From Fulvimarina sp039652615 (lineage in GTDB: Bacteria > Pseudomonadota > Alphaproteobacteria > Rhizobiales > Rhizobiaceae): 64,000 bases of DNA. Under the pieces are notes generated by a model that was not told the DNA's origin, did not search any database, and saw only the letters and a program-made list of their open reading frames with translations. The stretch lies in the NCBI RefSeq assembly GCF_039652615.1, contig NZ_JBDJAC010000002.1, positions 186,001 through 250,000 on the forward strand. Direction: 5' to 3'. The position numbers and the translations under genes were made by a program. Of the stretch, positions 8,055 to 14,978 are shown one piece after another. How positions within the stretch are numbered: the stretch's first letter is position 1; each line of letters begins with the position of its first letter.

Positions 8055-9113
8055 ATGAAGAATTATATGCTCGGTACGATTTCGGGTCTCGCACTCGTCA
8101 TGGCTGCTGGCGCAGCACAGGCTCAGACCGACGCCTGCGACGACGGCGAAATGGTCATCAAGTTCAGCCACGTCGTCGCGGACAGCGGTCACCCGAAGGG
8201 TGATGCGGCCCAGCTGCTCGCCAAGAACGTCAACGAGCAGATGGACGGAAAGGCTTGCATGCAGATCTTCCCGAACTCGACGCTCTATGACGACGACAAG
8301 GTGATGGAAGCGCTGCTCCTCGGCGACGTTCAGATCGCCGCGCCGTCACTGTCGAAATTCGAGGCCTACACCACCAAGTTCCGCCTCTACGACCTGCCCT
8401 TCCTGTTCCCGACCCTTGAAGACGCCAACAACTATCTCGCTTCCGAGGATGCGGCCCAGCTCCTCACGGTGCTGGAAGACGAGGGCTACAAGGGCCTCGG
8501 CTACATTAATTCCGGTTTGAAGCAGTTTTCCGCGAACAAGCCGCTCATCAAGCCTGAGGATGCTGCCGGCCTCAAGTTCCGTGTTCAGACCTCGGACGTC
8601 GCCGTGGCAATGATCGAAGCCCTCAACGCCTCGGCACAGAAGCTTGCCTTCAAGGAAGTCTACGGCGCACTCCAGACGGGCGTCGTCGACGGCCAGGAGA
8701 ACACCTGGTGCAACATCTATACCCAGAAGTTCTTCGAAGTTCAGGACGGCATGACCGAAACGAACCATCAGCTTCTGGCCTATGGCATGATTACCAGCCA
8801 GGACTGGATCGACGGCCTCGACGATGACGTACGCGAGCAGTTTCTTCAGATCGTGAACGACACCCTGAAGCAGTCGAACGACAATGTCGCCAAGCAGGAA
8901 GGCGAGTGCAAGCAGTCGATCGCGGACACCGGCGCCACGATCCGGACCCTCGACGGCAGCCAGCGTGAAGCCTGGGTGGAAGTCATGAAGCCGGTGTGGA
9001 AGCAGTTCGAAGGCGATATCGGTCTCGACGTGATCGAAGCAGCCGAGAGCTACGGCTCGACCCAGAAGGCCGACGCGTCAAGCAACGGCTCGAGCGAAAA
9101 GGCACAGAACTGA
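8055..9113 (+). CDS. dctP: DctP, TRAP transporter periplasmic solute-binding protein
   Basis: A 352-residue secreted protein. A signal peptide (MKNYMLGTISGLALVMAAGAAQA) is followed by a DctP-family domain starting VIKFSHVVADSGHPKG. GLKFRVQTSD carries the conserved ligand-binding Arg, and ALQTGVVDGQENTW is a family hallmark. The ATG at 8055 follows a strong GGAGGAGG with correct spacing; reading frames opening further upstream run through the promoter and are rejected. It delivers substrate to the DctQM membrane complex. C4-dicarboxylate specificity is inferred from the dctBD genes; other carboxylates are possible. The tail is rich in Ser/Lys/Ala and looks disordered. Confidence 0.92.
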   Translation: MKNYMLGTISGLALVMAAGAAQAQTDACDDGEMVIKFSHVVADSGHPKGDAAQLLAKNVNEQMDGKACMQIFPNSTLYDDDKVMEALLLGDVQIAAPSLSKFEAYTTKFRLYDLPFLFPTLEDANNYLASEDAAQLLTVLEDEGYKGLGYINSGLKQFSANKPLIKPEDAAGLKFRVQTSDVAVAMIEALNASAQKLAFKEVYGALQTGVVDGQENTWCNIYTQKFFEVQDGMTETNHQLLAYGMITSQDWIDGLDDDVREQFLQIVNDTLKQSNDNVAKQEGECKQSIADTGATIRTLDGSQREAWVEVMKPVWKQFEGDIGLDVIEAAESYGSTQKADASSNGSSEKAQN

Positions 9114-9193
9114 TCTGATGCGCCGTGGCCGCGCCCATCGGGGCGCGGTCACGCAATCGACCGTTCGACTTGGGTGATCACCGGGAGGAATTT

Positions 9194-9889
9194 ATGGAAC
9201 TTATGGGAATGACCATCGCGCTCATCGCGCTGGTCACGGTTTTGTTTTTGGCCGAGCGAGCTTTTCCCGCCGCCGTTGAAAGCCTGGAGGAGAACATTAT
9301 CGCCATCCTGATGGCGCTCATCACGTTCATTTCCTTCTTTCAGGTCATCGGACGCTACGGCTTCAATTCCGGCTGGCAAGGCGCACTGGAAGCGACCCGC
9401 ATCCTGTTCGCCTGGCTGATCCTGTTCGGTATGGGATACGGCATCAAGGTCGGTATCCATCTCGGCGTCGACGCGGTCATCCGCCTCTTTCCCAAGCCAC
9501 TGTTCAAGGCCGCAGCCCTTTTCGGTGCCTTTGCGACCTTCGCATACGGCATGCTCCTTCTTTATGCCGGCTGGCTCGCCTTCTTCGGCGCGGACGTCTC
9601 CACGAACTGGCGCCAGAGCGGCGCGATCGGCTACTGGACCTTCATGTTCGACCGGGGCACCGGGCTCGACGAACTGCGCTATCCCGAATGGATGCAAAGC
9701 GCGTTCGGCTTGCAGGACCGCGTTCAGCGCTGGGTCGCCTATCTGATGCTGCCCGTCGGCCTCGCCCTCCTCTCCTTCCGCTCGCTACAGGCGCTCGTTC
9801 TGATCGCGCAGGACAAGAAGGAACTCATCGTCGCGGGACACGAGGCGGAAGACCTCGTCCAGCAGAACCTCAACTCGATCAAGGACTGA
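9194..9889 (+). CDS. dctQ: DctQ, TRAP transporter small permease subunit
   Basis: A 231-residue membrane protein with four main helices in the DctQ pattern, including NIIAILMALITFISFFQVIGRYGF and the central ATRILFAWLILFGMGYGIKVGIHLGVD motif typical of the family. It is longer than a typical DctQ (about 160-180) because of a loop of roughly 45 residues before the last helix (WRQSGAIGYW...LQDRVQ). GGGAGGAA precedes the ATG at 9194. It lies 80 bp after dctP and 7 bp before dctM, in one operon. Confidence 0.9.
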   Translation: MELMGMTIALIALVTVLFLAERAFPAAVESLEENIIAILMALITFISFFQVIGRYGFNSGWQGALEATRILFAWLILFGMGYGIKVGIHLGVDAVIRLFPKPLFKAAALFGAFATFAYGMLLLYAGWLAFFGADVSTNWRQSGAIGYWTFMFDRGTGLDELRYPEWMQSAFGLQDRVQRWVAYLMLPVGLALLSFRSLQALVLIAQDKKELIVAGHEAEDLVQQNLNSIKD

Positions 9890-9896
9890 CCGGACC

Positions 9897-11585
9897 ATGG
9901 AAACGGGTTTCCTCTTTATCATGGTCTTCGGCCTGCTGTTCCTCGGCGTGCCGGTTGCCATCTCGCTCGGCCTCTCCTCGGTCCTCGTCATCGCGCTGTT
10001 CTCGTCCGACTCCATGAGTTCGGTCGCATTGCAGCTCTTCACCGCGAGCCAGAACTACACGCTGCTCGCCATTCCGTTCTTCATCCTCGCCTCGGCCTTC
10101 ATGTCGACCGGCGGTGTCGCAAAGCGGATCATCCGTCTCGCCATTGCCACCATCGGCCACTTTCGGGGTGGTCTCGCGATGGCCTCGGTCCTCGCCTGTA
10201 TGCTGTTCGCGGCGCTTTCGGGCTCCTCGCCTGCAACCGTCGTCGCGATCGGCACGATCGCCATCGCCGGAATGATGCAGGTCGGTTATTCCAAGAGCTT
10301 CGCGGCGGGCATCATCGCCAATGCCGGCACGCTCGGCATTCTCATTCCGCCTTCGATCGTCATGGTCGTCTACGCGGCGGCGGTGAACGTCTCGGTCGGA
10401 CGCATGTTCCTGGCCGGCATCATTCCCGGCCTTCTCGCTGGTGTGATGCTGATGCTGGCGATCTATGTGGTCGCCCGCTGGAAGAACCTGCCGGCCGAGG
10501 AATGGAAGGGTTTCGGCGAGATCGTCCAGGGCGGCAAGGAAGCCGGCTGGGGTGTCTTCCTCGTCGTCATCATTCTTGGCGGCATCTATGGAGGTGTCTT
10601 CACGCCCACCGAGGCAGCAGCCGTCGCGGCGGTCTATTCCGCCTTCGTCGCGCTCTTCATCTACCGTGACATGGGTCCGCTGAAGGAAGAGCCCTGGGTC
10701 GACAACGGTCGCAGCCACGAGGCTGTCATCGGTTTCAAGGCGCTCGTCTACGCTGTTGCCTTCTTCCTCATCTGGCTGATTCTCTCCTTCTTCGCCGTTG
10801 GTGAGCCAGGCGTCACCACGATCGGCTCGCGCGCCATCGCCGGCCTGATCGGCGTCGTGATCATCCTCTTCGCCTACCCCCTCTGGCGCCTGCAGCACGG
10901 AATGGCATCGCAGGCAGTCGGCGTCGACGGAAGTTCGGCCTATGTCGCAACAGGCACCGCGGGATCGGGCGTCATCGGGCAGATCCCCGGCGCTCTTGCC
11001 GCCGGTCTGCCGATCTGGGGCAGGAACCTGCGCCTGATGACGGTCGGATTCTTCCCGGCTCTCTTCCACGACGAGACGCGCAAGGTGATGGTCGACGCCT
11101 CGAAGACCACCGTCATGCTGATGTTCATCATCGTCAACGCGCTGCTCTTCGCCCACACGCTGACGGCCGAGCGCATCCCCGATGCGATCACCGCCCTGAT
11201 GCTGGACTACGGCTTCAACTGGTTCACCTTCCTGATTGCCGTGAACGTCCTTCTGCTCATCGGCGGCCAGTTCATGGAGCCGTCCGGCCTGCTCCTCATC
11301 GTCGCGCCGGTCGTGTTCCCGATCGCGATGGAGCTGGGAATCGATCCGATCCATCTCGGCATCATCATGGTGGTGAACATGGAGATCGGCATGATCACAC
11401 CGCCGATCGGTCTCAACCTGTTCGTGACCTCGGGCATAACGGGCATGAGTCTCGTGAGTGTGGTGAAGGCGGCAGCGCCCTTCGTCTGCGTCCTCTTCGT
11501 CTTCCTGATCCTCGTCACCTACGTTCCAGTCCTTTCGACGTTCATTCCGAACGCCCTGATGGGGCCGGAAATCGTGACGCGCTGA
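9897..11585 (+). CDS. dctM: DctM, TRAP transporter large permease subunit (extended form)
   Basis: A 562-residue membrane protein with DctM hallmarks: IPFFILASAFM, SGSSPATVVAIG near residue 108, NAGTLGILIPPS near 142, GVFTPTEAAAVAAVYS near 233, then a C-terminal GQFMEPSGLLLIVAPVVFPIA and GMITPPIGLN. Ordinary DctM proteins have about 425-440 residues. Here roughly 135 residues (about 262-398) are inserted in the middle, including two extra predicted helices (about 280-300 and 311-329) and a soluble stretch. It imports the DctP-bound substrate using the sodium gradient. The frame is intact, so this is a long family variant and not a sequencing artefact. Confidence 0.92.
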   Translation: METGFLFIMVFGLLFLGVPVAISLGLSSVLVIALFSSDSMSSVALQLFTASQNYTLLAIPFFILASAFMSTGGVAKRIIRLAIATIGHFRGGLAMASVLACMLFAALSGSSPATVVAIGTIAIAGMMQVGYSKSFAAGIIANAGTLGILIPPSIVMVVYAAAVNVSVGRMFLAGIIPGLLAGVMLMLAIYVVARWKNLPAEEWKGFGEIVQGGKEAGWGVFLVVIILGGIYGGVFTPTEAAAVAAVYSAFVALFIYRDMGPLKEEPWVDNGRSHEAVIGFKALVYAVAFFLIWLILSFFAVGEPGVTTIGSRAIAGLIGVVIILFAYPLWRLQHGMASQAVGVDGSSAYVATGTAGSGVIGQIPGALAAGLPIWGRNLRLMTVGFFPALFHDETRKVMVDASKTTVMLMFIIVNALLFAHTLTAERIPDAITALMLDYGFNWFTFLIAVNVLLLIGGQFMEPSGLLLIVAPVVFPIAMELGIDPIHLGIIMVVNMEIGMITPPIGLNLFVTSGITGMSLVSVVKAAAPFVCVLFVFLILVTYVPVLSTFIPNALMGPEIVTR

Positions 11586-11624
11586 CCGGGTCAGCCCGAC
11601 CAAAAGGAATCAGTAGCTGAACAA

Positions 11625-11660
11625 CGAACGGCCCGCGTCAGACATGGCGCGGGCCGTTCG
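11625..11660 (+). terminator. Hairpin terminator after dctPQM
   Basis: A perfect 13-bp GC-rich stem (CGAACGGCCCGCG / CGCGGGCCGTTCG) with a 10-nt loop lies 40 bp after the dctM stop. The T-run is poor, but position and stability fit the end of the TRAP operon. Confidence 0.65.
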
Positions 11661-12298
11661 CGTTGAGGCCGTCCATCACCGCCGCCGGTGCCCACCCAGT
11701 GACCAAACAAACAAGTCGCACTCGAAGCGCTGCGGATACGCGATGCGTATGATCGCTGAACTACCGATTTCGAGGAGGATTACGTGCCATGTGCGCTCAG
11801 ATAGGGTCTGCCTGGTTCGAGGCGGACGCCCTGGCCGACGGCCTCATGGACGCTCCGGGAAGGCTCCAGCGCAGTCTTTTCGAATATCCGCCAAGGGGAA
11901 AGAGAATCGCGGCACCTCGTCCTTCGTGTCAAGATCGTGGCAGGATCCTCGGAGAGACGCACCGAAGCCTTGTGCAGATCACTGCGAAAGGCCTCCATCT
12001 CGCAAAGAATTTCCATGTTTCAAAACACGTGATGCACCCGGGCACCAGTCTGGGCCAATGATCTCTTGATGTGGCAAACGCTTGGGAATAAAGGGGTTAC
12101 GGCCCTTTGAGAGAGGGGAAGCCGACCTCGGTAACGCAGGATTAAGCGCTTCGGGGTTAGGTAATGGCGATGTCGGGCGAGTGTTGCGGTTTCGCACTTG
12201 CTCGTATCGCCAAATCGCAACAGTTTGCAGGCAGGTATCGGTCAACGCGACCGAACCTTAACTGCGGCATCATCCGTCAGGCACTGATAGGTATAGAA
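11661..12298. other. Gene-poor interval with one doubtful small ORF
   Basis: About 640 bp between the TRAP operon and a small lipoprotein gene. It contains a 6-3-6 palindrome ATACGC-GAT-GCGTAT at 11736-11750, then a strong GAGGAGG at 11772-11778 before a small frame (listed separately). The remainder shows nothing recognisable and is less GC-rich than the flanks. Confidence 0.4.
11789..12061 (+). CDS. Hypothetical small protein, doubtful
   Basis: A 90-codon frame beginning with ATG 10 nt after a strong GAGGAGG. The same ribosome-binding sequence also serves a GTG at 11784 that stops after six codons. The predicted protein (starts MCAQIGSAWFEADALADG) has no membrane segment, signal peptide or motif I recognise, and its codon use is unlike its neighbours. 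It could be a leader peptide context, a young gene, or chance. Confidence 0.3.
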   Translation: MCAQIGSAWFEADALADGLMDAPGRLQRSLFEYPPRGKRIAAPRPSCQDRGRILGETHRSLVQITAKGLHLAKNFHVSKHVMHPGTSLGQ

Positions 12299-12442
12299 AT
12301 GAAAAAGATCATCATCGCTTCGGTCGCGGCCCTCGCAGTCGCTTCTTTCGCTGGTTGCATGGGCAAGGGTAAGGGCAAGGGCAAAGAGCCTGTTGCTGCT
12401 CCGGCTCCTGTCTATGAAGAGACCTACGTCACCAAGGGCTAA
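12299..12442 (+). CDS. Small Lys/Gly-repeat lipoprotein
   Basis: A 47-residue protein with an N-terminal lipoprotein signal (MKKIIIASVAALAVASFAGC, lipobox FAGC, Cys20 predicted lipidated). A GKGKGKGK tract and a short Pro/Ala-rich tail ending EETYVTKG follow. The mature part would be only about 28 residues and strongly basic near the membrane. Short lipoproteins of this kind are common but uncharacterised in rhizobia. The frame runs on upstream to 12164, but the signal sequence fixes the start at 12299. Confidence 0.7.
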   Translation: MKKIIIASVAALAVASFAGCMGKGKGKGKEPVAAPAPVYEETYVTKG

Positions 12443-12456
12443 TCCCCTTGTAGGAA

Positions 12457-12488
12457 TTGGGGGGGCTGGCAGTCGCCGCTCCCCCAAA
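12457..12488 (+). terminator. Terminator-like hairpin after the small lipoprotein gene
   Basis: TTGGGGG pairs with CCCCCAA across a loop of about 16 nt, 15 bp beyond the stop codon of the small lipoprotein gene. AAATT follows instead of a T-run, so the call is moderate. Confidence 0.45.
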
Positions 12489-12598
12489 TTCGGCCTTAAT
12501 CGGGCGTTAGGGACAATATGTTCCCCTTTCCACACTCAGCAGGCAACGTTCTCATTCGAACGTAGCACGGCATTTGCCAGCGTTTAGGATCGGCCGAT

Positions 12599-13279
12599 AT
12601 GGCATTCAGTTTTTCAAAGATTGGCGCGATCGCGCTTGTCTCCGTAGCCCTTGCTGGCTGCACCTCGACATCCACGTCGAGCAACATGACCGTTGGCGCA
12701 CCGACCGCCAACCTGACTTCGGCGCAAAGCCAGGTCAGTTTCACGCCCTGGTCCGGCCAAAGCGCCGTCGGCGTTCTCGACAAACCCTATTTCATGTCCT
12801 TCCGCGCTCGTAACGCAGAAAGCTATGGCCACTCGTTCGTCGCCTTCGGACAGCTCGATTCCACTGGACGGGTTCCCTATGACCGCTCCGGCGAACTTGT
12901 ACCGTCGATGGTCGAGATTGCGGGATTCTGGCCGGAAGGCGGACCCGGAATGTATTCGATGGGCCATATCGTCCCCGTTCCGTCAGGCACCGGCCCGACC
13001 GACGGCGACACGGAAATAGCCTATCTTCAGAACGAGATGACGATCCCGCTCACCGCTGCAGAGTATCAGCGGTTGTCTGCCTTTGTGCGAAAGAAGCAGG
13101 CCGGTCTCAAGCTCTGGAGCGCGGTCGCCTACAACTGCTCGTCCTTCAACAACGACGTAGCGGAATTCATGGGCATGCGCGGCGTCAACCATCTTTTGTT
13201 CCCTCGCAACTGGGTCGCAGCCTTCAAGAAGGCCAATCCGGGATACGAGACGCTACCGGGCGTCGACATCACCAGCTGA
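12599..13279 (+). CDS. Lipoprotein with possible permuted NlpC/P60-like (papain-fold) domain
   Basis: A 226-residue lipoprotein (signal peptide ending in lipobox LAGC, Cys20). The soluble part has a YGHSFVAFG motif near residue 75 and a later YNCSSFNNDVAEFMG motif near residue 178, after a basic linker. An early His and late Cys inside hydrophobic strand/helix contexts is the order seen in circularly permuted NlpC/P60 or LRAT-like papain-fold enzymes (YiiX/YaeF type). If active, it could be a cell-envelope amidase, peptidase or acyltransferase; this is inference from motif order only. The gene starts 157 bp after the small lipoprotein gene and is followed by its own terminator. Confidence 0.7.
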   Translation: MAFSFSKIGAIALVSVALAGCTSTSTSSNMTVGAPTANLTSAQSQVSFTPWSGQSAVGVLDKPYFMSFRARNAESYGHSFVAFGQLDSTGRVPYDRSGELVPSMVEIAGFWPEGGPGMYSMGHIVPVPSGTGPTDGDTEIAYLQNEMTIPLTAAEYQRLSAFVRKKQAGLKLWSAVAYNCSSFNNDVAEFMGMRGVNHLLFPRNWVAAFKKANPGYETLPGVDITS

Positions 13280-13311
13280 TCCTGCGTCGCAAAGACTGCG
13301 GACTTCAACGA

Positions 13312-13337
13312 AAGCGGGCCACCTGGTCCGCTTTTTT
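13312..13337 (+). terminator. Rho-independent terminator
   Basis: AAGCGGGCCA pairs with TGGTCCGCTT (one G-T pair) and is followed directly by a run of T residues (13332-13337), 33 bp after the stop of the papain-like lipoprotein gene. Confidence 0.85.
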
Positions 13338-13417
13338 GCGTTTTCGGCGCTGGCATTCCGGCCGCGCCCTGCCTATGGTCCGCGCCAAATCGGACGACCG
13401 CCACGACGAGGTTTCTT

Positions 13418-13654
13418 ATGGCCGGACACCAGATTCCGCACTTCCAGAACGATGCAGGCCACGACGTCATCGAGATCGGCGTCACGGAGTTCATGTGCTG
13501 CGGCGCGAATCCGCCCCACGATCATCCGCACGTCTTCCTCGACATGGGCGACGAGCGGGAAAAGATCTGTGCGTACTGCTCCACGCTCTTCAAATATTCC
13601 AGCGATCTGAAAGCCACTGAAACCAAGCCAGCCGGCTGTCTTTACGAAGGCTGA
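13418..13654 (+). CDS. CHCC-type zinc-finger domain protein
   Basis: A 78-residue protein whose core, FMCCGANPPHDHPHVFLDMGDEREKICAYCSTLFKY, carries Cys-x8-His and a C-x-x-C pair. This is the zf-CHCC domain (PF10276), related to the zinc-binding NDUFS6 subunit of mitochondrial complex I. In alphaproteobacteria such proteins are small and free-standing, and may relate to complex I. CGAGG lies at a good distance before the ATG. The FAD monooxygenase gene follows 25 bp downstream. Confidence 0.85.
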   Translation: MAGHQIPHFQNDAGHDVIEIGVTEFMCCGANPPHDHPHVFLDMGDEREKICAYCSTLFKYSSDLKATETKPAGCLYEG

Positions 13655-13679
13655 ACCGAAGGTTTCGGCTCATCGATCC

Positions 13680-14861
13680 ATGGACGCTTCATCTGGACGA
13701 TCGATCGCGATTATCGGCGCCGGCATAGCCGGCCTGACCATGGCCCTGTCGCTTGCACGGCGCGGGATCGGCTCAAGGATCTTCGAGCGAGCAGAGACCC
13801 TGGAGGAGGTCGGAGCCGGCCTTCAGCTCTCCTCCAACGCGCTGAGCGTTTTCGACCGGCTCGGCCTGACCAAGGCCCTTCGCCAGCGCGGCGTCGAAGC
13901 GGAGACCGTGACCCTGCGCAGTGGCCGAAGCGGTCGAAGGCTTGCAACGGTGCCCGTCGGATCGGGTCCCGATGCGCCCTATCTTTCAATCCATCGCGGC
14001 GACCTTCAGACGGCTCTCCTCGACGCCGTCCGGGCCGAATCGCGGATCCGGCTCGAAACCGGCCATGAACTCGTCGCGATTGAGAAGCAGTCAGAGACCA
14101 TATCCGCGAAATTCCGGGCAGCCGACGGAGAGCTGAGCTCTATTACGGCCGATCTTCTCGTTGCAGCCGATGGGGTGAACAGCCGGGTCGCAAAACTGAG
14201 CGGGCTTGAGCCTTCGGTCTTCGCAGGTGCCATTGCCTGGCGCGGCCGCGTCACCGGAAAAGCCGCTCTCAGCTACAATTCCAAAACCTCTGGAATCACG
14301 GCTTGGCTCGGAGCGAAGCGCCATGCCGTCGCCTATCCGATTCGGTCAGGGGAAGAGGTCAATCTCGTCCTCGTCGAGAAGGCCACCTCGGAGGATACGG
14401 CGGACGGGCGGAGCCTCCCCGAGGCATTCTCCAGCTGGAATGCCGATCTCAAGGAACTGATAGCGGAAGCCGGCGCGTTTACCCCCTGGCCGCTTCGTGG
14501 CGCGCCGTCAGGGCGGCCATGGGTGCTCGCAGAAGGACATGTCGTCCTGATCGGCGATGCTGCCCACGCCATGCTTCCTTTCGCGGCTCAGGGTGCGGCC
14601 ATGGCAATCGAGGATGCGTTCGTGCTCGCCCACGAGATCGCGGAGAGCCACGATCTCGGCGCGGCTTTGTCATCCTTTGAGGCCGTACGGCGGGGACGCG
14701 TCGACCGCGTCGTCGCACGGGCGCGTTTTCACCGGTTCGTCTATCATCTGCCCCTGCCCTTTTCTCTGGGGCGCGACCTCGTCATGGCGACGACACCGGC
14801 CGCACGCCTGCGCGCCTCGCTTTCCTGGCTCTACGATTGGAAGCCGCCCTCGTCCGACTGA
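13680..14861 (+). CDS. FAD-dependent monooxygenase (salicylate hydroxylase/UbiH-like)
   Basis: A 393-residue class A flavin monooxygenase. The N-terminal dinucleotide-binding motif IIGAGIAGLTMALSLARRG is at about 11-30, the middle DLLVAADGVNSRV (DG motif) near 160, and GDAAHAMLPFAAQGAAMAIEDA (second FAD motif, GD) near 290. Closest in layout to salicylate hydroxylase-like and UbiH/COQ6-like hydroxylases acting on aromatic compounds with NAD(P)H and O2; the substrate cannot be told. It lies 25 bp downstream of the CHCC zinc-finger gene and may share its transcript. Confidence 0.88.
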   Translation: MDASSGRSIAIIGAGIAGLTMALSLARRGIGSRIFERAETLEEVGAGLQLSSNALSVFDRLGLTKALRQRGVEAETVTLRSGRSGRRLATVPVGSGPDAPYLSIHRGDLQTALLDAVRAESRIRLETGHELVAIEKQSETISAKFRAADGELSSITADLLVAADGVNSRVAKLSGLEPSVFAGAIAWRGRVTGKAALSYNSKTSGITAWLGAKRHAVAYPIRSGEEVNLVLVEKATSEDTADGRSLPEAFSSWNADLKELIAEAGAFTPWPLRGAPSGRPWVLAEGHVVLIGDAAHAMLPFAAQGAAMAIEDAFVLAHEIAESHDLGAALSSFEAVRRGRVDRVVARARFHRFVYHLPLPFSLGRDLVMATTPAARLRASLSWLYDWKPPSSD

Positions 14862-14978
14862 TTTCCCAAAACTCAGCTTCCGTTCATCTTGAGCGCCCTA
14901 TCTCACGCTCAATGATCCCGTGGAGAGACCGCAAAGGCTCGCCATGGCATCGAGAACACCAAATGTGAGTTGGACACC

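Noticed and set aside
9879..11603. 574-codon minus-strand frame opposite dctM
   Set aside because: Strongly biased to Asp, Arg and His with no hydrophobic core; it mirrors the codon pattern of dctM, which has clear TRAP motifs.
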